A stretch of 40,210 bases of DNA from Bryobacterales bacterium (GTDB lineage: Bacteria > Acidobacteriota > Terriglobia > Bryobacterales > Bryobacteraceae), in NCBI GenBank assembly GCA_020847895.1, contig JADLBG010000097.1:1-40210 (forward strand). The letters are read 5' to 3'. The position numbers were made by a program, and so were the translations under genes. Shown one piece after another: positions 25,804 to 33,749 of the stretch. How positions within the stretch are numbered: the stretch's first letter is position 1; every line of letters begins with the position of its first letter. The notes below the pieces were generated by a model, which was not told the origin of the DNA, did no database searches, and worked only from the letters and a program-made list of their open reading frames with translations.

Positions 25804-26679
25804 ATGGCGGAGATGGACTTGAAGGCGATTGGCGAGGGCGGAAGGTTCATCGCGGAAGCCTTCGCCAGCGCCTTCGGGCAATCGATCGAGGCCATGACGA
25901 GCGAGCGGCCGGAAATCGATTGGAGTGTTCTCCCCGCCGGGACTAACCTTACCGCCGAGACAGACGGATGGTTGTGGTGGGAGCAGCCGTTGACGGCGGC
26001 GCCAGGATCGGCGTGCTGGCTGGGAGCCGCAGAGAGTACTTGGAGCGAAACGGGGCGTCTTGCACTAGCGGCGGCGGGGCTGGACGACATCACGGCGGAG
26101 GATTGCCGCGGAACCTGGATGGAGATTCAGGGTCAGGCGCTCTCTTCGACGGGGCAAGCGCTGACGCGGCGAATCCGTAAGGAAGTCAATTGCGAGAAGG
26201 GTCGGGAGATCGACCCTCCACCGAGCCCGAACTGGAGCATCGAGATAAGGGTGAAACTGGGCGGGGCGTCGCTCAAGGTGGTTTTCGGCTGGAACGAGGC
26301 GCTGCATCTCTCGGCGGAGCCGGCGAGTGAACCGGCGAAGCCGCAACCGGGAAGCGCACCAGAGGGCAAGGCTACGGCAGCGGCCCCGGGGAGGACTTTG
26401 TCTCCGGCGGTGGAGAATTCACGGACCCTGGAACTGCTTCTCGAAGTGGAACTGCCGGTGAGTATCAGCTTCGGCCGGACACAACTTCCGCTGAGAGACG
26501 TGCTCAAGCTCAACTCGGGGTCGATCGTCGAATTGAACCGGGCGATTTCCGAGCCGGTGGATCTGATTGTGAATAATTGCGTCATAGCGCGCGGGGAGGT
26601 GGTAGTGGTGGAGGGAAACTATGGGGTGCGGATCAAGCAGATCATCAGCAAAGAAGAAAGGCTTCGCACATTGTACTGA
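25804..26679 (+). CDS. FliN/FliY-like motor switch protein (long N-terminal region + C-terminal SpoA domain)
   Basis: C-terminus LLLEVELPVSISFGRTQLPLRDVLKLNSGSIVELNRAISEPVDLIVNNCVIARGEVVVVEGNYGVRIKQIISKEERL is FliN/SpoA; about 200 aa N-terminal region of uncertain fold. Confidence 0.85.
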   Translation: MAEMDLKAIGEGGRFIAEAFASAFGQSIEAMTSERPEIDWSVLPAGTNLTAETDGWLWWEQPLTAAPGSACWLGAAESTWSETGRLALAAAGLDDITAEDCRGTWMEIQGQALSSTGQALTRRIRKEVNCEKGREIDPPPSPNWSIEIRVKLGGASLKVVFGWNEALHLSAEPASEPAKPQPGSAPEGKATAAAPGRTLSPAVENSRTLELLLEVELPVSISFGRTQLPLRDVLKLNSGSIVELNRAISEPVDLIVNNCVIARGEVVVVEGNYGVRIKQIISKEERLRTLY

Positions 26680-26688
26680 GGCAAGCGC

Positions 26689-27135
26689 ATGGCGACATCG
26701 ATCCTCAATCTGGCGCCGTATCTGGTGGGGCTCACGGGAGCCGGCCTGGCGCTGTTTCTATTCCTGGAGATGAAGAAGATGCAACAGGATTTTCAAATTC
26801 GATGGAACAAGCGGCAGCAGGCCATACAAAGCGAGTTGGGAGTGCTGCGCGGGGTGGTGCAGGACTTGAAGACGAGGGTGGACGATGCCGAGCGCAGAGC
26901 GGAGGTGATGGTGCCTCCGCAGGCTCCGGTTTCCGGATTCAACCTGAGCCGAAGGACGCAAGCCATCCGGCTTTTCCGACGTGGCGAGAGGCTGGAACAG
27001 ATTTCCGCGGCGCTTTGCCTGCCGCAGAAGGAGGTGGAACTGCTGCTGAAGGTACAACAGATTCTGACTGGATCCGGCGCGGTGGAAGAAGAGGCGGGCG
27101 CTAGAAGATTCGAAGCGATGGAGAGAGGGCGCTAA
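26689..27135 (+). CDS. membrane-anchored coiled-coil protein, DUF2802-like (tentative)
   Basis: N-terminal TM helix, coiled-coil (KKMQQDFQIRWNKRQQAIQSELGVLRGVVQDLKTRVDDAERRAE), C-terminal HTH-like RTQAIRLFRRGERLEQISAALCLPQKEVELLLKVQQIL; end of flagellar operon. Confidence 0.55.
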   Translation: MATSILNLAPYLVGLTGAGLALFLFLEMKKMQQDFQIRWNKRQQAIQSELGVLRGVVQDLKTRVDDAERRAEVMVPPQAPVSGFNLSRRTQAIRLFRRGERLEQISAALCLPQKEVELLLKVQQILTGSGAVEEEAGARRFEAMERGR

Positions 27136-27989
27136 TGTGGAAACCGCACCGAGCGGCCTCGTGGAACGAGGCGGCCGCTGTCGTCTTCAATGGTAACGGG
27201 CAGGGTAAGGCTTTTCTTCTCGCGGACAACGGACAGCGGGACGTTCTTCGCGCTCGCGTGTGCTCGCAGGGCGCCCGCCACTTCCAAGGGCGTCACCACT
27301 TTCCGGCCGCCAACCTTGACGATGACGTCACCGGCGCGAAGACCAGCACGCTCCGCCGCAGTTCCTTTGCGCACCAAGCGCACGAGGACCCCTTCCTTCA
27401 CACCAAAGAACTCGGCCAGTTGCGAGTTCAGCGACTCGGCTTCGATACCGAGGACAGGGCTCTCCAATGCGAGGAAGGACCGCGGTATCTCACCCGCTGG
27501 ATTGCGGGGCAGTTCGGGGAGATGAGGAACGGCAATCTGCATGTCCCCGATTTCGAGGGTTTTCATCTGGCGGGAGGCGATAGTTGCCGGCAGGAGGCTT
27601 GTCTGGCCATTACGGCTGATCAGCAATTTCACCTCGCGTCCGGAGGGGGTTTCCCGTACGAGACGAACAAACTGCTCCGCCCCTTCGACGCGCTGCCCCT
27701 GATATTCGAGAACGACATCCTGGACTTTCAGACCAGCTCGGGAGGCAGGGCTGTCTTCCTCTACCCGAGTCACCTCCACACCGTGCTCTTCAGCGAGTTT
27801 GAGCGCTTTGGCGCGCTCCGCATTGATCTCGACGACAGCCACGCCGAGAAAACTGCGGGGCGTCGAGCCTGGGTATACCACGGCCAAGCCGCGCTCGTTC
27901 TCTTTTTGCGCCAGGGCAGGCTGCAGCGTGAGGCCGAGGACGGCCATCGACGTACAGAGAAAGCCAACGGAGCCTCTTGCCAGAACCAT
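27132..27989 (-). CDS. secreted tandem-PDZ protein lacking a protease domain
   Basis: Signal peptide then two PDZ domains (SFLGVAVVEIN...SPASRAGLKVQDVVLEYQGQRVEGAEQF; GVKEGVLVRLVRKGTAAERAGLRAGDVIVKVGGRKVVTPLEV). ORF track opens at 28010; start MVLARGSVG at 27989 chosen. Confidence 0.85.
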   Translation of the reverse strand: MVLARGSVGFLCTSMAVLGLTLQPALAQKENERGLAVVYPGSTPRSFLGVAVVEINAERAKALKLAEEHGVEVTRVEEDSPASRAGLKVQDVVLEYQGQRVEGAEQFVRLVRETPSGREVKLLISRNGQTSLLPATIASRQMKTLEIGDMQIAVPHLPELPRNPAGEIPRSFLALESPVLGIEAESLNSQLAEFFGVKEGVLVRLVRKGTAAERAGLRAGDVIVKVGGRKVVTPLEVAGALRAHASAKNVPLSVVREKKSLTLPVTIEDDSGRLVPRGRSVRFPH

Positions 27990-28010
27990 ACTTTTATCCT
28001 TACAGCACAA

Positions 28011-29177
28011 TTACTTCTGGCGCTTCAGGGAAATGATTCCACCGGCTGCGGCCAGTTTCAAGACGGGGCCCCCGCCGTTGAGGGTGCCCTGAGCCTGGAT
28101 GGGCCTGCCGCCGGACCAGATGCCGCGATAGACGCGAATCTCGGGAAATTCCGACAGGATGCGACCGATCGCTCCGGACATTTCATTGTCGGCCTGAACC
28201 GTCACTGCCAGATTAGACGGAAGAAAGACGGTGATGTCACCCGCATTGGTGTTAAGGAAAGAGTCCTCGAAGCGGCCATCCTGGATATTGGCAAGAATGC
28301 TGCCCATCAGCGTGGAGGCACGGAGGGCACCGGAGACGGATTGAAGTTCAATGGCTCCCGCGGCGGATTCACACTGGACGCCTTTTGCGACGCCGATGCG
28401 GATAGCCCCGCCCGAGGTGTTGGCCCGAACCATACCCAGAGCCTGATTGACGCTCACCAGGCCGCCGTTGGTGCGGGCATTCACCAAGGAGACAGCGCGT
28501 TGAATTTCTATGTTGCCTCCGCCTGTGGCGGCAAACACGGGTCCGGAGGCTTCGCGAATGAAGATCTCCCCGCCGGCTGTCTCGAGGACGGCCTGGTCCC
28601 CGGCAGAGTCGACGGAGATGCCGCCGCCGCCCGACAGGCAGCGAATCGCGCCTCGGATGCGGCCGAGGCGAATCTCCCCTCCGCCGGTCTGTGCAGTAAC
28701 GGACGATTGAATTCGGTCCACTACGATAGAACCCGCCTTGGCATTCACGGCGACAGCTCCGTCCATATCGAGAGCGGTGACGGTACCGTCCTGCACATTC
28801 AGGGAAAGAGAGTGCAGCCGCCGAGGCAGGTGAAGGACGAGTTCCGGCGGGAACCGCCGCTCCCACCCGGGGGCCACACGCAGTGTTTCCTGGCCGCGGG
28901 TGCTCGAGTAGGAAACCGGGGGGCCGCTCAACAAACGCTTCGCTGCCGCCAGATTGGACGCCCGGACCCTCCGGCGAACGAGGTAGCCCAAATCGTCGCG
29001 CTGCTCTCCGCGAGCCAGGACGGTTCCCGGGCTATCCACACGCAACCGCGCTCCGGCGGGCGGAGGAAGAACGCCAACATCCACACGCACCCAATAAGGA
29101 CCTTCCCTGATGATTTTGTACTCCTGCGCGGCTGCCGGCATGATCCCAAGGGCTAATTGGCACAGGAGGAACATCAT
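28011..29177 (-). CDS. secreted beta-solenoid protein (DUF4097-like) with about 18-residue repeats
   Basis: Signal peptide MMFLLCQLALGIMPAAAQ; central TGGGEIRLG / SGGGGISVD / TAGGEIFIR / TGGGNIEIQ / TNGGLVSVN / TSGGAIRIG ladder. Confidence 0.75.
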   Translation of the reverse strand: MMFLLCQLALGIMPAAAQEYKIIREGPYWVRVDVGVLPPPAGARLRVDSPGTVLARGEQRDDLGYLVRRRVRASNLAAAKRLLSGPPVSYSSTRGQETLRVAPGWERRFPPELVLHLPRRLHSLSLNVQDGTVTALDMDGAVAVNAKAGSIVVDRIQSSVTAQTGGGEIRLGRIRGAIRCLSGGGGISVDSAGDQAVLETAGGEIFIREASGPVFAATGGGNIEIQRAVSLVNARTNGGLVSVNQALGMVRANTSGGAIRIGVAKGVQCESAAGAIELQSVSGALRASTLMGSILANIQDGRFEDSFLNTNAGDITVFLPSNLAVTVQADNEMSGAIGRILSEFPEIRVYRGIWSGGRPIQAQGTLNGGGPVLKLAAAGGIISLKRQK

Positions 29178-29190
29178 ATGGGCAGTTCCC

Positions 29191-30087
29191 TCAGAAAGTC
29201 TCGAGGGAGGCGTTCACCTCGCGGAGGGCGTTCAAGCTCTTTTGCCGGATGTAGGGATTGTTCTCGCGCAGAATCAATTCCTGAAGGGTGCCGATCACCT
29301 CCGTCTGCATGTCTTCGACGAGCAGGTCGACAGCCATGGTGCGGACACCCGGGTTTTCGTCGGCCAGCAGAACCTGGGAGAGGACCCTGCGTATCTCAGG
29401 TTCGCGGGCGAAAGGCTTTAAGCCCTCGATGGCCTTCAGCCGCACTCCGGGATTGGGGTCTTCGCGCAGGGCATGAAGCAAGGTATGCCGGACATCGGTC
29501 TGCTGGCAGCGATCTTTGAGGATGTCAAGGGTACGGGCGCGCAAGCCGGGGTTGGCCGGATCGTTTGCGGCGGCCAACAGCATGCCTTTGATCCTGCTGT
29601 CGTCCACGGGGCCTGTAAGCGTCTTTACGCGAACCTCTTCGAGGACGAGCCGGACTCCGCCTCCCGGGTTCCGGGTGAGATCGCGAACACGCAACAGGGA
29701 TGGTTCAAAGCCCCGTGCGGCAACGTCGAACAGCCTTCCGCCAAAGAATCCGACGGCGAGGAGGGCCATGGCGAACAGCGGCCGCCACGTCCACATGACG
29801 GGCAATTCGGAGCGCGCCCAGTCGAGTAGGCGGACCCTGATGGAACGGCGTTCGGCGGCGACAGAAGCAGCGCGGGAATGCAGTTCGCGGCGGCAGGCAT
29901 CGAGCAGTTGGGGGCCGGGCTGCCATTCGTGAGAGTCCAAGGCGCGCAGAACGGCCCGCTGTTTCTCCAATTCCGCTCGGCAGGGCCGGCATTGATCCAA
30001 GTGGGCATCGAGGGTCTCCTCCTCAAGAAAATCCAGCTCTCCGTAGAGATACAAGGGGATATTCCTGGTTGCCTCGGCGCAAGTCAT
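29191..30087 (-). CDS. anti-sigma factor: zf-HC2-like zinc finger + TM + HEAT-repeat C-terminal region
   Basis: MTCAEATRNIPLYLYGELDFLEEETLDAHLDQCRPCRAELEKQ (H-x3-C-x2-C zf-HC2-like), TM LFAMALLAVGFFGGRLF, then repeats NPGLRARTLDILKD / NPGVRLKAIEGLKP / NPGVRTMAVDLLVE / NPYIRQKSLNALRE. Start placed at 30087 to give a 4-bp overlap with the sigma gene. Confidence 0.85.
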   Translation of the reverse strand: MTCAEATRNIPLYLYGELDFLEEETLDAHLDQCRPCRAELEKQRAVLRALDSHEWQPGPQLLDACRRELHSRAASVAAERRSIRVRLLDWARSELPVMWTWRPLFAMALLAVGFFGGRLFDVAARGFEPSLLRVRDLTRNPGGGVRLVLEEVRVKTLTGPVDDSRIKGMLLAAANDPANPGLRARTLDILKDRCQQTDVRHTLLHALREDPNPGVRLKAIEGLKPFAREPEIRRVLSQVLLADENPGVRTMAVDLLVEDMQTEVIGTLQELILRENNPYIRQKSLNALREVNASLETF

Positions 30088-30707
30088 AGAAAATCTCCAA
30101 GCGCCGTTCTCATTTTCTGAGTGGCGCGAAAAAGGCAATTTTTCGCGGCTTCCTCGGTGGTACCGAGCGACTCGCCGATGGCGCGCAGCCGCATGCCGTG
30201 GTAGTGGCGCATTTCGAAAACCATGCGTTCGCGAGGAGTAAGATCTTCGAGAACACGCTCGATGCGGCCGCGCAACTCCTGACTCATGAGGTTGCGCTGG
30301 GGGTCGCCGTGGGGATTTTCCTCGGGGAGGACGGAGGCGCGGTCGACTTCGCCGCCGCTGGTGGAAAGGGTGGTGGATTCCTCCTTGCGGACCTTGCGCT
30401 TTCGCAGGTGGTCCAGGCAAAGGTTGGTAACGATGCGGTAGAGCCAGGTGCGGAAGCTGCAATCGAAGCGGAAGGTGTGCAGATTGCGGTAGACACGAAG
30501 GAACGTCTCCTGGTAGATGTCGAAGGCATCCTGCTCGCTGCGCAAGAGATTACACGCCAATCGGAGGACCCCCTGGTCGTGAGCCTGCACCAACGATTCA
30601 AAGGCGCGCTGGTCCCCGCGCTGCGCCGCGCGGATCAAGTCCGCCTCGGCCAAAGCGGCCGGCGCCGGGACAAATGCCGTAGCTGCCTCACCCTTTCCAG
30701 TCAACAT
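30084..30707 (-). CDS. ECF RNA polymerase sigma factor (RpoE-like)
   Basis: DLIRAAQRGDQRAFESLVQAHDQGVLRLACNLLRSEQDAFDIYQETFLRVYRNLHTFRFDCSFRTWLYRIVTNLCLDHLRKRK ... LEDLTPRERMVFEMRHYHGMRLRAIGESLGTTEEAAKNCLFRATQKMR (sigma2 and sigma4). Confidence 0.93.
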   Translation of the reverse strand: MLTGKGEAATAFVPAPAALAEADLIRAAQRGDQRAFESLVQAHDQGVLRLACNLLRSEQDAFDIYQETFLRVYRNLHTFRFDCSFRTWLYRIVTNLCLDHLRKRKVRKEESTTLSTSGGEVDRASVLPEENPHGDPQRNLMSQELRGRIERVLEDLTPRERMVFEMRHYHGMRLRAIGESLGTTEEAAKNCLFRATQKMRTALGDFL

Positions 30708-30743
30708 AGCTAAGGACGGAGGAGGGAAGAAAACGTAACGCGG

Positions 30744-32453
30744 CTATTGGATTTCCACTTCCACGGTTTTGCGGTTCGGGTCCAAGGCCGAGATTTTGAA
30801 GGAACGGACTTCACCGGCGCGCAGTTTGTCGGCACGCTGGGCCGACTCGGGAGGACCGGATTTCCAGCGGGCGCTGAGCATGGCGGAAAGTTCGGAGAGA
30901 CCCGCCTTCAACTGCTCGGGCGTGGGCTTCAATTGCGGGGCTGGTTCGTCCTTGGGCAGGCGGCAAATGGCGGTGACGCCCTCGGCTACCTGAACCCTGG
31001 CGACATGCGCATCGGTGGAAACCACGCGTCCGCTGACGGGGTCGCCCACCTGATGGGAGGCGATGAACTGGTCCACGACGGTCGGCTCCAACTGCTTCAT
31101 TCCCAGGCGGATACGATGTTTTTCCTTGTCCACTTCGAGGACCAGGGCGCGGACTTTCTGCCCGGCGGCGAGCATGTCCTTGGGATGGTCGAGGCGCTTT
31201 TCGTTGGTGATGTCGGCGATGTGGATCATGCCTTCGAGACCGCCGCCGAGATCGACGAACGCTCCAAACTTGGCGATGTTGGTGATGGGCACGCTTTCGA
31301 GCACAGTGCCGACGGGAAACTTCTTGTCGGCATCATCCCAGGGATCTCCGAGAGCTTCCTTCAAGCTCAACGAGATGCGTTTGTCGGATGGCTTAAGATC
31401 GAGCACCACGGCCTCGACCACGTCGCCCACCTTGACGACGTCGGAGGGCTTGCGGACGCGCTTGCCCCAGGCGAGGGAGGAGAGATGAATGAGGCCATCG
31501 ACACCGGGGGAGATCTCGACGAAGGCTCCGAAATCGGCCAACCGGACGACCTTGCCTTTCAGGCGGTCACCCACTTTGAGATTTTGGGTGGCCACGGTCC
31601 AGGGGTCGGCAGTGAGCTGCTTCATTCCCAAGGAGATCTTACGGGTGACGGGATCCACCTTGAGAATTTTGACTTCCACCGAATCGCCGACGGAAACCAA
31701 GTCGGAGGCCTTGGCGATGCGGTTCCAGGACATGTCGCCGATGTGGAGCAAGCCATCGACGCCGCCGAGGTCGACGAAGGCGCCGTACTCGGTGACGGTG
31801 CGGACGGTTCCGTGAACGACGCTGCCTTCGGCGAGGGCCTGAAAGACCTGCTCCTTCTTCTGGGCGGCCTCCTCCTCCATCACCACCCTACGGTCCACGA
31901 CGACGTCTTCGGCGGCAGTGTCGAGTTTGGTGATGCGGCAGCGGATCTCCTGGCCGACGAGTTTCTCGAGTTCGATGGGGTCCTTGGCTCCACTGCGGGA
32001 AGCCGGCATGAAGGCGCGGACGCCCACGTCCACGCGCAGACCGCCCTTGACCATCTCGGTAACCCGTCCGGCGATAATGCTTTTTTCAGAGAAGGCCTTC
32101 TCGAACTCCGTCCAATCGGTAGGCCGCTTCACTTTCAGGGTGGAGAGTTCGTAGTAGCCTTCCGAGTTGCGGCCCGTGATGAGGACCGCGAGGGTTTCGC
32201 CGACCTTGAGAAGGACATTGCCGGAGGCATCCTGGAATTGGGCCGGATTGAGGACGCCTTCCATTTTGCGGCCGATGTCGACGACGACGGCATCCGCGTT
32301 GATGGCGACGACGGTGCCCGGCAAGGCTTCCGCCGCGGATTCGGCGGCTTTGTGGTCCTGCTCGAACTGCGAGAGGATATCGCCGAAGGTAGACGTCTCG
32401 GTGGAGGCAACCTGCTCTTCCCGGACCGGATCTGAGGTGTTCGAAAAACTCAT
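30744..32453 (-). CDS. rpsA: 30S ribosomal protein S1 (six S1 repeats by eye)
   Basis: Repeated S1/OB motifs: GTVVAINADAVVVDIGRKMEGVL, GTVRTVTEYGAFVDLGGVDGLLHIGDMSWNRI, GKVVRLADFGAFVEISPGVDGLIHLSSLAW, ITNIAKFGAFVDLGGGLEGMIHIADI. Confidence 0.93.
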   Translation of the reverse strand: MSFSNTSDPVREEQVASTETSTFGDILSQFEQDHKAAESAAEALPGTVVAINADAVVVDIGRKMEGVLNPAQFQDASGNVLLKVGETLAVLITGRNSEGYYELSTLKVKRPTDWTEFEKAFSEKSIIAGRVTEMVKGGLRVDVGVRAFMPASRSGAKDPIELEKLVGQEIRCRITKLDTAAEDVVVDRRVVMEEEAAQKKEQVFQALAEGSVVHGTVRTVTEYGAFVDLGGVDGLLHIGDMSWNRIAKASDLVSVGDSVEVKILKVDPVTRKISLGMKQLTADPWTVATQNLKVGDRLKGKVVRLADFGAFVEISPGVDGLIHLSSLAWGKRVRKPSDVVKVGDVVEAVVLDLKPSDKRISLSLKEALGDPWDDADKKFPVGTVLESVPITNIAKFGAFVDLGGGLEGMIHIADITNEKRLDHPKDMLAAGQKVRALVLEVDKEKHRIRLGMKQLEPTVVDQFIASHQVGDPVSGRVVSTDAHVARVQVAEGVTAICRLPKDEPAPQLKPTPEQLKAGLSELSAMLSARWKSGPPESAQRADKLRAGEVRSFKISALDPNRKTVEVEIQ

Positions 32454-32489
32454 GGGGGAATAACGAACTTATATTTTGGCACAATCAGT

Positions 32490-33749
32490 TTGGACATGCC
32501 TGAGAGCAAATCAGCGTTCGTGCGGCCCCAGGATTTCATATGGCTGCTGTTGTTCGGAGGGCTTGCGTTTGCGAGTCCGAACCGCAGCAGCAGCGAGTTG
32601 GAGCTTCTTTCGGCGCTCGCTATTTTTCAGCTTGCCGAGCCCCGGGTGGCGTTTTTCTCCACGGCACGGGGCATCATCACGGCAAACGCCATTAAGCTGA
32701 TTCTAGGTTTTCTGCTGATAGGCTTCACTGAGGGTATTCAGAGCAGCTACTACCTGATCACGCTGCTGCCGGTGGTATCGGCGGCGACGTCGCTGGGGAT
32801 GCTCGGCACTACAATCTTCACGCTGCTCGCCTGCGGTTCGTACCTGATCTTCCTTCATCCTTTCTTTCTCGATCCAAACCGCTATGAGATCACGCGGGAG
32901 GGATTAAAGATCCTGAGCCTGCGAGTGATCTTTCTTCCGGTAGTGGGGTTTCTGACGAACCAACTGGCGGAATCGAACCGGGAGGCGGCGAGACGATACC
33001 GCGCGGCGGCGATGCAGCTTGCGGAGGCCAACCGGAGCCTGCGGGAGGCGGAGGCGGCGATGAGGCGATCGGAGCGGCTGGCGGCGCTGGGGCAGATGAG
33101 CGCGGGACTGGCTCACGAGTTGCGCAATCCACTGGGAACGGTGAAGGCATCGGCGGAGATGCTGGGTAAGAGCATCGCCGCCGACAACGAGGTGGGCAAG
33201 GAGCTAGCCGGCTTTATCACCAGCGAGGTAGACCGGCTGAACTCGCTCATCTCACGGTTTCTCGATTTCGCGAAGCCCTTGCAATTGCTGGGCGCCGAGA
33301 ACGACTTGAGCGAGGTACTGGACCGGGCGATCTCGCAACTGGAGCAACACAACCCGCCGTTTCCGGTGACAGTCTACAAGAACTATTCTCCGGACATCCG
33401 GCCGTTTCATTTCGACGGGGAGATGATCGAGCGGGTGGCGTACAACCTGTTATTGAACGCGGCGCAGGCGAGCGCTCCGGATGCGGCGATCACGGTGAAG
33501 ACGCGGAGGTTGGAGGGATACGCGGAATTTTCGGTAATCGATCGCGGGTCGGGGATCGATAGCAAGGACAGGGAAAGCATCTTCAACCCGTTCTTCACGA
33601 CGAAACGCGAGGGCGTGGGGTTAGGGCTCGCCATTGTCGCCAAGATCGTGGATGAACACGGCGGTAAGATTAGCGTAGAGAGCGAGGCCGGAGTGGGGAG
33701 CGTGTTTCGCGTTCTGCTGCCCACCGAGCCGTTGGAACCCGCCGCATGA
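32490..33749 (+). CDS. membrane sensor histidine kinase
   Basis: N-terminal TM helices; HisKA GLAHELRNPLGTVKASAEMLG; HATPase NLLLNAAQAS, DRGSGIDSKDRESIFNPFFTTKREGVGLGLAIVAKIVDEHGG. Confidence 0.94.
   Translation: MDMPESKSAFVRPQDFIWLLLFGGLAFASPNRSSSELELLSALAIFQLAEPRVAFFSTARGIITANAIKLILGFLLIGFTEGIQSSYYLITLLPVVSAATSLGMLGTTIFTLLACGSYLIFLHPFFLDPNRYEITREGLKILSLRVIFLPVVGFLTNQLAESNREAARRYRAAAMQLAEANRSLREAEAAMRRSERLAALGQMSAGLAHELRNPLGTVKASAEMLGKSIAADNEVGKELAGFITSEVDRLNSLISRFLDFAKPLQLLGAENDLSEVLDRAISQLEQHNPPFPVTVYKNYSPDIRPFHFDGEMIERVAYNLLLNAAQASAPDAAITVKTRRLEGYAEFSVIDRGSGIDSKDRESIFNPFFTTKREGVGLGLAIVAKIVDEHGGKISVESEAGVGSVFRVLLPTEPLEPAA

Noticed and set aside
27135-29156. 673-aa plus-strand ORF
   Set aside because: Lies antisense to the tandem-PDZ and solenoid genes; composition is typical of a shadow frame in GC-rich DNA and no domain is recognisable.
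30747-32435. 562-aa plus-strand ORF
   Set aside because: Mirror frame of rpsA; the minus-strand frame has clear S1 repeats, so this is a shadow ORF.
32474-32490. TTGGCACAATCAGTTTGG as a sigma-54 promoter for the histidine kinase
   Set aside because: The -24 half looks good (TGGCAC), but no GC follows at the required GG-N10-GC spacing, and there is no room before the start codon.
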